Assembly: GCF_008710035.1 (NCBI RefSeq)
Contig: NZ_VYKI01000033.1
Span: 1 to 39,891 of the forward strand
Direction of reading: 5' to 3'
DNA: 39,891 nucleotides
DNA from: Stenotrophomonas cyclobalanopsidis
GTDB taxonomy: Bacteria; Pseudomonadota; Gammaproteobacteria; Xanthomonadales; Xanthomonadaceae
The translations under genes and the position numbers were made by a program. The stretch's first letter is position 1. Each line of letters opens with the position of its first letter. This document shows positions 1-8,633 of the stretch, piece after piece. The notes beneath the pieces were generated by a model. That model was not told the origin of the DNA and searched no databases. It saw only the letters and a program-made list of their open reading frames with translations.

Positions 1-122
1 CTCGACTCTACAGAACAGCGGTCAGCCGTCGTTCGTCGTGGCGGGCAACACGACAGCGGTCAGCCGTCGTTCGTCGTGGCGGGCCACAGAACAGTGGTCA
101 GCCGTCGTTCGTCGTGCCGGGC
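1..122. repeat. 38-bp tandem repeat (about three copies) beside a REP end
   Basis: The core CGGTCAGCCGTCGTTCGTCG begins at about 19 and 57 and recurs at 95 with one change, an exact 38-bp period. About three copies span 9-122 and there are no unique spacers. Bases 1-11 end in CTAC and look like the cut end of a SMAG-type REP. Bases 118-130 (CGGGCA-a-TGCCCG) can form a short hairpin just past the GntR stop codon. No gene is seen in this stretch. Confidence 0.75.
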
Positions 123-131
123 AATGCCCGC

Positions 132-851
132 TCAGCCGCCGCCTTCGGTCGGCAGCGGCGCGGGCACGTTCAACAACCCACCATCGGCCACGTAGGCGGC
201 CAGCGCCTGGCCCTGGCTCAGCAGGTGGCGTTCCATCGTGCGTTCGGCGGCCTGCGCGTCACGGCGGCGGAAGCAGTCCATCAGTTCGCGGTGTTCGGCC
301 AGCGACTGCGCGGTGCGGCCCGGTGCCAGCAGCTGGCGGCCACGGTGCATCTTCAGGATGCGGTGCAGGTCGTGGGTGATGCGGATCAGCCACGGGTTGC
401 CGGCGTAGTGCTGCACGGTTTCGTGGATGAGGTAGTTGTTGCGGTAGTACTCGGCGATGTTGCCGTTGGCGGCGGCCTCTTCCATCGCCGCATGCAGGTC
501 TTCCAGCTGCTGCACGCCGGCGTCGTCGATGTGCTTGACCGCTTCATGCGCGCAGCGGCCTTCCAGCATCGCCATCACCGGGAACAGCTGGTTGAGGTCT
601 TCCAGCGTCAGCCGGGTGACCCGCGCACCGCGGCCGGCATCGATCTGCACCAGCCCTTCGGCTGCCAGCAGCTTCAACGCCTCGCGCAGCGGCGTACGGC
701 TGATGCCGAGTTCCTCGCACAGGGCGGGTTCGTCGATCCATTCGCCCGGCGGCAGCCGGTAATCGTAGATGCGCTCGCGCACATGCTCGGCCACCTCTTC
801 GTACAGGGGGGCGCGCTTCTTCGGCGAACGCGGGGCGGGAGCAATGGCCAT
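132..851 (-). CDS. GntR/FCD-family transcriptional regulator of the malonate locus
   Basis: A 239-residue one-domain-plus-effector regulator. Residues about 14-80 form the GntR winged helix-turn-helix, with the characteristic LGISRTPLREALKLLAAEGL recognition segment. The rest is an all-helical FCD domain with histidines (LIHETVQHY, HREL, ERHL) placed as in metal- or carboxylate-binding FCD proteins. It is the last gene of the malonate decarboxylase block and lies on the same strand, separated from the transporter gene by a terminator-like hairpin and a REP dimer. It probably has its own promoter. Acinetobacter uses a GntR-type repressor (MdcY) for the same pathway, so malonate-responsive repression of mdc is the likely role. 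The family call is firm; the target is inferred from position. Confidence 0.9.
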   Translation of the reverse strand: MAIAPAPRSPKKRAPLYEEVAEHVRERIYDYRLPPGEWIDEPALCEELGISRTPLREALKLLAAEGLVQIDAGRGARVTRLTLEDLNQLFPVMAMLEGRCAHEAVKHIDDAGVQQLEDLHAAMEEAAANGNIAEYYRNNYLIHETVQHYAGNPWLIRITHDLHRILKMHRGRQLLAPGRTAQSLAEHRELMDCFRRRDAQAAERTMERHLLSQGQALAAYVADGGLLNVPAPLPTEGGG

Positions 852-964
852 GGTGGAAAGTGTACTGCCTCCATGCGTGGAACCTGTATCGGGGTGGGGA
901 AAAGCGATGCGGGGAACGACGGGGGAAAACGGTTGGGGGAAACCGATGCGGGGACAACGGCGGG

Positions 965-1052
965 GTAGAGTCGACTGTCAGTCGACTATCGCGCGAAGCG
1001 CGGGGTTTTCCGGCGTTCATGCGAAGAGCAGTCGACCAACGGTCGACTCTAC
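965..1052. repeat. SMAG-type REP, inverted dimer
   Basis: The element opens with GTAGAGTCGACTGTCAGTCG at 965 and closes with a mirrored GACTCTAC arm ending at 1052. The two stem-loops face each other. It lies between the transporter stop codon and the GntR start, in the 241-bp gap 852-1092. Confidence 0.85.
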
Positions 1053-1061
1053 CCGGCAGAA

Positions 1062-1085
1062 GGGCGCCGGAATCGTCCGGCGCCC
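1062..1085 (-). terminator. Terminator-like hairpin after the malonate transporter
   Basis: A perfect 10-bp stem GGGCGCCGGA / TCCGGCGCCC with a 4-nt loop lies 8 bases past the transporter stop codon. On the minus strand it is followed only by a weak TTCT run, so termination may be partial. Confidence 0.7.
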
Positions 1086-1092
1086 CTCGCAC

Positions 1093-2460
1093 TTACATCC
1101 AGCCCGGTACCACAAACACCAGCCAGGCCAGCAGCGGGCCGAACGCCACCACCAGGCCGCTGTAGACCAGGAAGCGGCGGAACAGCGTCTCGCGCTCTTC
1201 CTTCGCGGCCGAGGCCACCACCAGTGCGCCGTTGGTCGAGAACGGGCTGACGTCGACGATGGTCGACGATACCGCCAGCGCGCAGATCACGCCGGCCGCA
1301 CCCAGATGGCCCTGCAGCAGGAACGGCACCGCCAGCGGAATGGTCGCGCCCAGCACCGCCGCCGACGAGGCGAATGCAGACACGATGCCGCCCACGTAGC
1401 AGACCAGCAGCGCACCCAGCAGCGGGATGCCGATGCTGGACACACCATGGCCGATGAAGTCCACCGCGCCGGCATGTTCGAGCACGCCGATATAGGTCAC
1501 CACGCCGCAGATCAGCAGCACGGTCGACCAGCTGATGCCATCCACCGCACCCTTCTGGCTCTGCGGCGAGAGCAGGGCCAGCACCACCGCGACGGTGATC
1601 GAGACCAGGCCGACGTTGAGGTTGTAGATCAGCGCGGCCACGCCCAGGCCGAGCAGGCCGATCAGGGTGAACAGACGCTCGCGGGTGAAGCCCACCGCAT
1701 CCAGCGCGGCCGGATCATTGGACAGCGTGCCACCACCGGCGGCAACCAGCGCGCCGTGGCCTTCGATGGCGAACTGCCGCGACGAAGCCTGCGGGCCACC
1801 GGCCATGGCCAGCTCGGCGTTGCCCACGCCACCGGCGGCGGTGATTGAACCGCGACGCATCAGCGCGATGCCACCGAAGGCCAGGAAGCAGATGATCGCC
1901 ATCATGAAGTTGAAGCCGAGGCTGGTCAGGAACACTGCCATCTCGGTCACTTCCAGGCCGGCCTTCTGCACCACGCCGTTGGTGATGCTGCCGTACACGC
2001 TGATCGGCGAGAAGCCACCGGCCTGCGCACCATGGATCACCAGCAGGCCCATCATCAGCGGGTTGATGGTGTACTGCTTGGCGAAGCGCAGTGCGACCGG
2101 GCCGATGATGGCCACCGCAGCCGGGCCCAGCGCGCCGAAGGCGGTCAGCACGGCGGTGATGACGAACATCACCCACGGAATGGCCACGATGTGGCCGCGT
2201 ACCGCTTTCACCGCCCAGTGCACCAGCAGGTCGATGGTGCCGTTCTTCTGCGCGATGGCGAACAGGTAGGTGATGCCGACCAGGGTCAGGAACAGGTCAC
2301 CGGGGAAGCCGGCGAGCACGTCCTTGCCACCCATGTCGACGAAGATTCCGCCGATGATGAAGGCGAGGGCGAAGGCAACCGCTCCCATGTTGATGGGCAT
2401 CGCGGTAGCGACGATGAACATGATCACCAGACCGATGATCGTTGCGATTTGTGGACTCAT
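1093..2460 (-). CDS. MatC-like SLC13-type malonate/dicarboxylate transporter
   Basis: A 455-residue polytopic inner-membrane protein. The start MSPQIATIIG is chosen because GGGAGG lies just upstream; a longer in-frame extension has no membrane or family character. The N-terminal half carries the MatC_N pattern (FALAFIIGGIFVDMG, then GFPGDLFLTLVGITYLFAIA), and roughly 11-12 hydrophobic segments follow. MatC proteins carry malonate or related dicarboxylates. Its place after mdcH, 104 bp downstream on the same strand, fits a malonate importer for the decarboxylase. The usual mdcF or mdcLM transporter genes are absent, so this carrier probably replaces them. The 104-bp gap (2461-2564) holds no gene and no clear promoter. 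Confidence 0.88.
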   Translation of the reverse strand: MSPQIATIIGLVIMFIVATAMPINMGAVAFALAFIIGGIFVDMGGKDVLAGFPGDLFLTLVGITYLFAIAQKNGTIDLLVHWAVKAVRGHIVAIPWVMFVITAVLTAFGALGPAAVAIIGPVALRFAKQYTINPLMMGLLVIHGAQAGGFSPISVYGSITNGVVQKAGLEVTEMAVFLTSLGFNFMMAIICFLAFGGIALMRRGSITAAGGVGNAELAMAGGPQASSRQFAIEGHGALVAAGGGTLSNDPAALDAVGFTRERLFTLIGLLGLGVAALIYNLNVGLVSITVAVVLALLSPQSQKGAVDGISWSTVLLICGVVTYIGVLEHAGAVDFIGHGVSSIGIPLLGALLVCYVGGIVSAFASSAAVLGATIPLAVPFLLQGHLGAAGVICALAVSSTIVDVSPFSTNGALVVASAAKEERETLFRRFLVYSGLVVAFGPLLAWLVFVVPGWM

Positions 2461-2564
2461 GCGCCCTCCCAGACACGTGACTCGGGTACAGCTCGGATGG
2501 AGACCCGCCATCCCGGGGTAAGGCGTCGTACAACGTGATGCGTGATACGTACTGCTCGAACCCG

Positions 2565-3485
2565 TTACTGCAGCCGCTCCAGCGCGCTGCGGACCCATGC
2601 CGCCGCGCCGTCCAGGCTCTGGAACTCTTCCACCGCGCGCACCTCGCAGCACGGGTAGGACGGCGCGACCATGCGCGCCAATGCATTGCCCGGGCCCAGC
2701 TGCAGGAGTACCCGCGCGCCGCGCTCGAAGGCCTGGCGCATCACCTGCGCCCATTCGATGCTCTGTGCCAGCTGCGCCGACAGCGTGTGCACCGCTGCCG
2801 CGCGGTCGCGCACCGGGCGCGCATCGATGCCGGCCAGCAGCGGCACGCGCGGGGCCTGCAGCGGCGAGGCATCGAGTGCGGCGGCGAACGGTGCGACGGC
2901 AGCGTGCAGCAGCGGCGTATGCGCGGGGACATGCACCGGCAGCGGGCGGATCTCCGCGCCCCGCGTGCGCGCGGCATCGGCCAGGGCCTGCAGGCAGGCC
3001 TGCGTGCCGCCGACGATGAAGTGATCGCGACCGTTGGCAATCGCTACATGTGTGCCGTGTGCATCACACAGCGGCTGCAGCGTGTGGCGCTCCAGCCCCA
3101 GCACGGCCTGCATGCCTGCATCGGCGGGGCTGGCGGCGTCCATCAGCCGCGCGCGCTGCGCGGCCAGGTCCAGGCAGGTGCTCGCATCAACGCTGCCGGC
3201 AACCGCATGCGCGGCCAGTTCACCGATGCTGTAGCCGGCCACCAGCAGCGGTGCCGGCAACGCATCGCGCAGGCCGTGCCAGTGCGCCAGCGTTGCGGCA
3301 CACAGCAGCGGTTGCGCCACTGCGTTGTCGAAGCGTGCTTCGTCGGCGGCGGCCGCGAACACATCACGGCCGAGCACGGCGCTGGCCGACGCCAGCACGT
3401 CGCGGGCCGCAGGCAGCTCGCGCACGCGGTCGAACATCGCCGCGTGCTGCGCGCCTTGTCCGGGGCAGAGCAGGGCCAGGCTCAT
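2565..3485 (-). CDS. mdcH: Malonate decarboxylase malonyl-CoA/ACP acyltransferase (epsilon subunit)
   Basis: A 306-residue FabD-like acyltransferase. It has the oxyanion-hole segment CPGQGAQ at residues 8-14 and the nucleophile elbow GYSIGE with Ser86, a variant of GHSxGE. A histidine-containing segment (VHVPAHTPLLHAAV) supplies the partner residue. MdcH moves a malonyl group onto the decarboxylase carrier protein MdcC, activating the enzyme for its first turnover. Its ATG overlaps the mdcB stop codon as ATGA and is preceded by AGGAGG, so the two are translationally coupled. Length and motifs are normal for the family. Confidence 0.93.
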   Translation of the reverse strand: MSLALLCPGQGAQHAAMFDRVRELPAARDVLASASAVLGRDVFAAAADEARFDNAVAQPLLCAATLAHWHGLRDALPAPLLVAGYSIGELAAHAVAGSVDASTCLDLAAQRARLMDAASPADAGMQAVLGLERHTLQPLCDAHGTHVAIANGRDHFIVGGTQACLQALADAARTRGAEIRPLPVHVPAHTPLLHAAVAPFAAALDASPLQAPRVPLLAGIDARPVRDRAAAVHTLSAQLAQSIEWAQVMRQAFERGARVLLQLGPGNALARMVAPSYPCCEVRAVEEFQSLDGAAAWVRSALERLQ

Positions 3486-4348
3486 GCGCCCTCCTGCTGC
3501 AGCAGGAACCAGCTGCAGGCCAGCAGGTCGGCGCTGCCCCCCGGGCTCAGGCGGCGCGCGACGAAGCCCTCACCGATGTCGTGCAGGCGTGCCTGCCAGC
3601 CAGGTGCAAAGGCACCGCCCGCCTCGATGAAGAGCCGTGCCTGCTGCTGCGCCCAGGCCAGGCCATCGGCGCCGCCACGGTGCAGCAGGTTGAGATCGTC
3701 CACCTGCGCGACCAGCTGCATCAGGGTGTGGGACATCGCCGCATCACGCGGCAGGCCGTTGTGCAGGGCATGGCGCAGGGTCGGTACGGCCAGCTCGCGC
3801 AGCAGGGGGTAGCCGGCGGCGGCCTGCTCGCGCACGCCCGCGACACCGTGGCGCAGGCGCGCGCGCTGGCCGGGGCTGGAGGCATCCAGCGGCGCAGCGG
3901 CGAAGTCATCGGCCCAGTGCTGCACAGCCAGGCAGACCTGCGCGGCGGGCGCGGCGGGCGCGGCCTGGCCGTGCTGGCGGCGGCAGCGTGCGGCAGCGGC
4001 CACCAGCAGGCCCAGGCTGAAGATGGCACCGCGATGGGTATTGATGCCGCCGGTGGCGCGCAGCATCGCGTGCTCGGCGGCGATGCCGTGCGCGCGCAGG
4101 CTGGCAAACGGCGCATCAGCAGCGCCGGCGTCGGCTATCGCGGTGAAGTAGTGGCGCAGCGCGAACAGGCTGCGCAGAAACGTGCCGGCATCCATGTCGT
4201 CATGGCTGCCGGTATTAAACGGAGTGACCAGGCCCGGCTTGGGTGCGCAGGCCAGTTCGGCATGCAGGCTGGCGATGGCCAGGCGGCCCAGGCGCGCGCT
4301 GTCGACGCGGCGCGCGACGGGGCGGTCAGCATGGGCGAGGGCGTTCAT
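3482..4348 (-). CDS. mdcB: Triphosphoribosyl-dephospho-CoA synthase
   Basis: A 288-residue CitG/MdcB-family enzyme. It joins ATP-derived triphosphoribose to dephospho-CoA to make the prosthetic-group precursor of the malonate decarboxylase carrier protein. The family signature is visible near residues 34-60 (PKPGLVTPFNTGSHDDMD), with further conserved blocks such as GINTHRGAIFSLG. The ATG overlaps the mdcG stop as ATGA. It works directly with MdcG, which transfers the product to MdcC. Confidence 0.93.
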   Translation of the reverse strand: MNALAHADRPVARRVDSARLGRLAIASLHAELACAPKPGLVTPFNTGSHDDMDAGTFLRSLFALRHYFTAIADAGAADAPFASLRAHGIAAEHAMLRATGGINTHRGAIFSLGLLVAAAARCRRQHGQAAPAAPAAQVCLAVQHWADDFAAAPLDASSPGQRARLRHGVAGVREQAAAGYPLLRELAVPTLRHALHNGLPRDAAMSHTLMQLVAQVDDLNLLHRGGADGLAWAQQQARLFIEAGGAFAPGWQARLHDIGEGFVARRLSPGGSADLLACSWFLLQQEGA

Positions 4349-4986
4349 GCGGCCACTCCGGTGGCCGCGAACAGCCGGTCACGGGCTTCCAGCGCGGCGC
4401 CTTCCAGGCGCTTCACCAGCACCTGGCGGCTGCCACCGGCGTATTCGCGCCAGTTCACCGCGCCGCCATCGCCCAGGCACAGTTCGCCATCCACGCGGCG
4501 GCCGTACTCGCGTTCCCAGCCCTGCAGGCGCGCGACCACTGCGTCGGCCTGCGCAGCGGCATCCACCTGCCACAGCAGGTCGATATCCGAAGCGGCATGC
4601 ACATAGGGCAGGCCACTGAGATGCTGCCAGGCGAAGGCACCAAACACGCGTGCAGGCGCGATGTGCGCCAATGCGTGCAGCGCCAGCTGCCAGTCATGGG
4701 CAACACCGGTGGCGAGGATCGCTTCCAGCGTCGGCGGCGGCTGCTGGCGCACTACATCGTGCAGCGGTACGCGCAGGGCGATGCGCTGCTTGCCTTCGCT
4801 CGGCGGCAGCGGCACGCCCAGGCGAAGGCGCGGGTCGGGATCATCCACGGCGCGCCGCGCCACCATCGCTGGCAGCCCCTGCGCAAACCACGCCGCCAGG
4901 CGCGGTTCGTGCGCGGCCACGTCGGCCCGCCAATCGGCATGCGCCGACAGCCAGGCCAGCGTGTGGCGGGCGGGCCGGTCAGGCAT
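4345..4986 (-). CDS. mdcG: Malonate decarboxylase holo-[acyl-carrier-protein] synthase (phosphoribosyl-dephospho-CoA transferase)
   Basis: A 213-residue nucleotidyltransferase that attaches the dephospho-CoA prosthetic group to MdcC. The SDIDLLW motif carries the DxD aspartates that bind metal in this family. I chose the start MPDRPARHT: it overlaps the mdcE stop by eight bases (ATGCCTGA) and gives the usual family length. The upstream in-frame stretch translates as Arg/Ala-rich shadow of mdcE. The tight overlaps with mdcE and mdcB show it is translated inside the operon. Confidence 0.92.
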   Translation of the reverse strand: MPDRPARHTLAWLSAHADWRADVAAHEPRLAAWFAQGLPAMVARRAVDDPDPRLRLGVPLPPSEGKQRIALRVPLHDVVRQQPPPTLEAILATGVAHDWQLALHALAHIAPARVFGAFAWQHLSGLPYVHAASDIDLLWQVDAAAQADAVVARLQGWEREYGRRVDGELCLGDGGAVNWREYAGGSRQVLVKRLEGAALEARDRLFAATGVAA

Positions 4987-5689
4987 CGCCGCGGACCACC
5001 GCAGTGCAGACATCCGCTGCCAGCGCACGGCCGCCGCGCTCTGCGCCGCGTGCGGCACGCAGGTCGCCGTCGCTGGGCGTGCGCAGCGCCTGCAGCAGGT
5101 GCTGGGCAAGGTCGCCGTCCCACAGCGAATCGACCGCGCCCATCGACACGTAGTTGGCCACGCCCGGCGCGAACACCGGCGAGCTCTGGCTGAGTGCCTG
5201 CAGCTTCTCCAGCGGTTGCTTGGTCACCCGTGCCATCGCGCGCAGGTCCATCACCCGCACCTGCGCATCGGGCAGGGCATGGATGTGGTCGGCCATCAGA
5301 CCGAAGGACAGGAAACCACCGCTCACCGATTCACCGTAGACCAGGGTGACCAGGCGCGCGCCACGGCGGCGGGCCAGGTCGAGGGTCTGCGCGAGATGGG
5401 CGAAGTAGCCGTTGATGCCCAGCAGTTCATCGCGGCGGGCCAGCCGCTGGCCGGCGGTGTCGGCTAGCATCACGATCGGTCGCTGCGGATGCGCAGCGGT
5501 GCTGGCCAGCACGGTGTCGGCCAGGGCCAATGCATGGTCGACGCCGACCTCGATGCGGTCGGTGGTGCCGATCACCGTCACCTCGCCATCCTCGGTGGTG
5601 GCCGTGCCGGTCAGCACCGAATCCTGCACGTCGATGCGGTGCCCGCGCGGGAACAGGGCGTCGAGCAGGGTCTGCAGCGGGGCGCTCAT
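4979..5689 (-). CDS. mdcE: Malonate decarboxylase gamma subunit
   Basis: A 236-residue carboxyltransferase-fold protein starting MSAPLQTLLDALF. With MdcD it forms the decarboxylating unit that removes CO2 from malonyl-S-MdcC to regenerate acetyl-S-MdcC. Conserved crotonase-like features include the VTVIGTTDRIEVG and VTLVYGESVSGGFLSFGL segments, the second forming the oxyanion-hole region. The start overlaps the mdcD stop as ATGA, with GGAG upstream. A longer upstream in-frame extension is rejected because it only shadows the end of mdcD. Confidence 0.92.
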   Translation of the reverse strand: MSAPLQTLLDALFPRGHRIDVQDSVLTGTATTEDGEVTVIGTTDRIEVGVDHALALADTVLASTAAHPQRPIVMLADTAGQRLARRDELLGINGYFAHLAQTLDLARRRGARLVTLVYGESVSGGFLSFGLMADHIHALPDAQVRVMDLRAMARVTKQPLEKLQALSQSSPVFAPGVANYVSMGAVDSLWDGDLAQHLLQALRTPSDGDLRAARGAERGGRALAADVCTAVVRGDA

Positions 5690-6594
5690 GGCAGGCTCCG
5701 GTCGGCGGTGGCGGCAAGGAAGGCGTCGGTGTCCAGCAGCGGCAGGCGCTCGGGTTCGGCGATGCCCTGGCGTACCCAGATCTCCAGTCCATCGCGGCAA
5801 TCGCCCCAGGCCTGCACGCGTGCCTTCAGTGCGGCATGGCGGGCCTGCAGGGCGTTCAGTGCGGTGTCGGTATCGCCGCTGGCGGTGTCGGCCTGCAGTG
5901 CATCCGCGGCGGCACGTGCAAACGCTTCGATGGCGTCGGGCACCAGCACCTGCGCCTGGTCGATCAGGTAGCGGTGCTTGCCGCCGGTCACGCGCCAGAC
6001 CAGGGCGCGGTCGCGCGAGTCGAATTCTTCCACGCCGCGCACGGTCTCGATCACTTCCGGCCCGGATAGCGACAGCCGGCCTTCCTCGGACATGATGACG
6101 GTGGTGCAGCAGCGAGCGACGATGCCCATGCCGCCAAACGCACCATTGCCGCTGCCGATCAGGGCGACCACCGGCACGCCAGCGGCGCGTGCGCCCAGCG
6201 TTGCACGCATGATTTCGGAGATGGCGATCAGCCCCGCGTTGGCTTCGTGCAGGCGCACGCCGCCGGTATCCAGCAGCAGGAGCACGCCGTCGGGGCGGGT
6301 TTCTGCGGCGCGGCGCAGCAGGCCGGTCAGCTTGGCGCCGTGCACTTCGCCGACGCCACCGCCCATGAATTCACCCTGCTGCGCGGCTAGCAGCACGCGC
6401 TTGCCCTGCAGCGTGGCCTCGCCGACGACAATGCCATCGTCGAATGCAGCCGGCTGGTCGAGCTGGGCCAGGTGCGGGCTCATCACCCGTCGCGCCGGGC
6501 CGAGGAATTCGCGGAACGAACCGGCGTCGATCAGGCCGGCGATGCGTTCGCGCGCATCGGCTTCGTAATAGCTGCGGCGTTGCACGTGGCTCAT
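5686..6594 (-). CDS. mdcD: Malonate decarboxylase beta subunit
   Basis: A 302-residue homologue of the acyl-CoA carboxyltransferase beta chain. It starts MSHVQRRSYYEADARERIAG with GGAGG upstream, and its ATG overlaps the mdcC stop (ATGA). It shows the glycine-rich GGGVGEVHGAKL segment and the VALIGSGNGAFGGMGIVARC oxyanion-hole region typical of biotin-independent malonate decarboxylases. It pairs with MdcE as the decarboxylase heterodimer. Length is typical. Confidence 0.93.
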   Translation of the reverse strand: MSHVQRRSYYEADARERIAGLIDAGSFREFLGPARRVMSPHLAQLDQPAAFDDGIVVGEATLQGKRVLLAAQQGEFMGGGVGEVHGAKLTGLLRRAAETRPDGVLLLLDTGGVRLHEANAGLIAISEIMRATLGARAAGVPVVALIGSGNGAFGGMGIVARCCTTVIMSEEGRLSLSGPEVIETVRGVEEFDSRDRALVWRVTGGKHRYLIDQAQVLVPDAIEAFARAAADALQADTASGDTDTALNALQARHAALKARVQAWGDCRDGLEIWVRQGIAEPERLPLLDTDAFLAATADRSLP

Positions 6595-6911
6595 GGCGTG
6601 CCTCCGGCCAGCAGGGTTTCCACGGCCTGGTCCAGGCGCAGGCTGACCACGGCCGGGGTCGCGCCGGCATCGTTGATCGATATGCGCACGTCGCGCAGCG
6701 GATGGCGCTGCGCGAAATCGGCGATGACCGCCTGCCAGATGGTGCCGAAGCCCTGCGCGGCGGTGATGATCCGCACCGTCATCGCACCGTCCTGCACGGC
6801 GGGCTCCAGCAGGATTTCCAGGTTGCCCGAGGCGAGCACGCCCACCAGCACCGCATCGCGAGGGAACTGCACCGGGGTGCGGCCGTCGAATCGATAGTCG
6901 AGGGTTTCCAT
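6591..6911 (-). CDS. mdcC: Malonate decarboxylase acyl carrier protein (delta subunit)
   Basis: A 106-residue carrier protein that bears the acyl chain during decarboxylation. The segment VGVLASGNLEILLEP holds Ser28, which aligns with the serine that receives the 2'-(5''-triphosphoribosyl)-3'-dephospho-CoA group in this family. The start has AAGGGA upstream and lies 10 nt past the mdcA stop codon. The gene overlaps mdcD by 4 nt. Confidence 0.92.
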   Translation of the reverse strand: METLDYRFDGRTPVQFPRDAVLVGVLASGNLEILLEPAVQDGAMTVRIITAAQGFGTIWQAVIADFAQRHPLRDVRISINDAGATPAVVSLRLDQAVETLLAGGTP

Positions 6912-6921
6912 GCTCTGTCCC

Positions 6922-8565
6922 TTACCAGTTGCGGAAGCGCTTGGGTGGGTCGTACAGGCCGCCGGACCAGCGCACCAGGTCCTTCACCGAACGCGCGGCC
7001 AGCAGGTCGCGGCTGGCATCGCGAGGCGAGATGCCGAGATCTTCGGGGCGGCGGATCACGCCACGGTCGCGCAGGTTTTCCACCATCGCGCGATCGCGCC
7101 CGAGGCCGACAGCGGTGTAGCCGGACACGCCGCGGATCGCCTGTTCGCGCTCCTCCGGCGTGCGGCACAGCAGCAGGTTGGCGATGCCTTCCTCGGTCAG
7201 TACGTGGCTGACGTCGTCGCCGTAGATCATCACCGGCGGCAGCGGCATGTCCGCGCGCTCGGCCAGTTCCCAGGCATCCAGGCGTTCAACGAAGGCCGGC
7301 GCCATGTGTTCGCGGAAAGTCTCCACCATCTGCACGACCAGCTTGCGCCCGCGCGGCATTTCACCCGGTCGCGCGGCCTGTTGCCCGGCCTTGATCCAGG
7401 CATCGCTGGCGTGGCGGCGGCCGCGTGCATCGGAGCCCATGTTGGGCGCGCCACCGAAGCCGGCGATGCGGTCGCGGGTGGCGGTGGAGCTGTTGCCCTG
7501 CAGATCGATCTGCAGGGTGGAACCGATGAACATGTCGCAGGCATACAGGCCGGCGGTCTGCGAGAACGCGCGGTTGGAGCGCATCGACCCATCGGCACCG
7601 GTGAAGAACACATCGCCACGTGCGGCGATGTACTTCTCCATGCCCAGCTCCGAACCGAACGAATGTACCGATTTGACGAAGCCCGATTCGATCGCCGGAA
7701 TCAGCGCCGGGTGCGGGTTCAGCGCCCAGTGCTGGCAGATCTTGCCCTTCAGCCCCAGCGATTCGGCGTAGGTCGGCAGCAGCAGCTCGATGGCCGCAGT
7801 GTCGAAGCCGATGCCATGGTTGAGGCGGTTGACGCCGTACTCTGCGTAGATGCCCTTGATGGCCATCATCGCCATCAGTACCTGGATCTCGGAGATCTGC
7901 GCCGGGTCACGGGTGAACAGTGGTTCGATGTGGTTCGGGCGCGGCGCCTGCACCACGAAGTTGACCCAGTCAGCGGGGATATCGACGCGGGGGAGGGTGT
8001 CGACGATTTCGTTGACCTGGGCGATGACGATGCCGCCTCCGAAGGCGGTGGCCTCGACGATCACGGGCGTGTCTTCGGTGTTCGGGCCGGTATAGAGGTT
8101 GCCGTGGCGGTCGGCGGCCTGCGCGGCGACCAGCGCCACGCGCGGGGTGAGGTCGATGAAGTAGCGGCCGAACAGTTCCAGATAGGTGTGGATGGCACCG
8201 ATCTGGATGCGCCCTTCGGCCACCAGGTTGGCCAGCCGCACCGACTGCGGGCCGGAGAACGAGAAGTCCAGCTTCGAAGCGATGCCGCGCTCGAACACAT
8301 CCAGGTGCGAGGGCAGGGACAGCACCGACTGCACCATGTGCAGGTCGTGCACGCGGGCGGGATCCAGGTCGGCCAGGGCCAGGGCGAGGAAGTCGGCCTG
8401 CTTCTGGTTGTTGCCCTCGAGGCAGACCTTGTCGCCCGGTTCGAGGAGGGCGTGCAGCAGTTCGGCCACATCCGCGGCGGCGACCTCGCGGCCCTTGGCC
8501 CATGGCGCGGCCCGTTCCAGGCGGGCCTGGCGGCTGCGTTCCAACGTGTCCCAGCTCGGGTTCAT
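6922..8565 (-). CDS. mdcA: Malonate decarboxylase alpha subunit (acetyl-S-ACP:malonate transferase)
   Basis: A 547-residue CoA-transferase-like protein and the first gene of the operon. It exchanges acetyl for malonyl on MdcC. The start MNPSWDTLERSRQARLERAA was chosen over a longer in-frame extension because the extra residues are Cys/Pro-rich, run across the promoter region and lack family character. GGAAG lies upstream. The C-terminus (SVKDLVRWSGGLYDPPKRFR) is typical of MdcA. It is a full-length family member. Confidence 0.94.
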   Translation of the reverse strand: MNPSWDTLERSRQARLERAAPWAKGREVAAADVAELLHALLEPGDKVCLEGNNQKQADFLALALADLDPARVHDLHMVQSVLSLPSHLDVFERGIASKLDFSFSGPQSVRLANLVAEGRIQIGAIHTYLELFGRYFIDLTPRVALVAAQAADRHGNLYTGPNTEDTPVIVEATAFGGGIVIAQVNEIVDTLPRVDIPADWVNFVVQAPRPNHIEPLFTRDPAQISEIQVLMAMMAIKGIYAEYGVNRLNHGIGFDTAAIELLLPTYAESLGLKGKICQHWALNPHPALIPAIESGFVKSVHSFGSELGMEKYIAARGDVFFTGADGSMRSNRAFSQTAGLYACDMFIGSTLQIDLQGNSSTATRDRIAGFGGAPNMGSDARGRRHASDAWIKAGQQAARPGEMPRGRKLVVQMVETFREHMAPAFVERLDAWELAERADMPLPPVMIYGDDVSHVLTEEGIANLLLCRTPEEREQAIRGVSGYTAVGLGRDRAMVENLRDRGVIRRPEDLGISPRDASRDLLAARSVKDLVRWSGGLYDPPKRFRNW

Positions 8566-8590
8566 CGACCGGCTTCCGATTGGCGTTGGA

Positions 8591-8609
8591 ATAATTACGG
8601 CATAATTAC
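8591..8609. promoter_or_regulatory. Direct repeat / candidate operator upstream of mdcA
   Basis: ATAATTAC occurs twice with an 11-bp period (8591-8598 and 8602-8609). Because TAATTA is itself a palindrome, the pair also reads as AATTA-N5-TAATT. It lies 26-44 bp before the mdcA start in otherwise GC-rich DNA. It could be the GntR operator, part of the core promoter, or both. I could not place convincing -35 and -10 hexamers at normal spacing. Confidence 0.45.
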
Positions 8610-8633
8610 AGAGGGGTGTGCAACCCGCAGCGC

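Noticed and set aside
9..122. Possible CRISPR array
   Set aside because: The 38-bp units follow one another without unique spacers and no cas genes are near, so it is a plain tandem repeat.
4987..5109. Longer N-terminus for MdcG
   Set aside because: The extra residues are an out-of-frame reading of mdcE; the start at 4986 fits family length and operon overlap.
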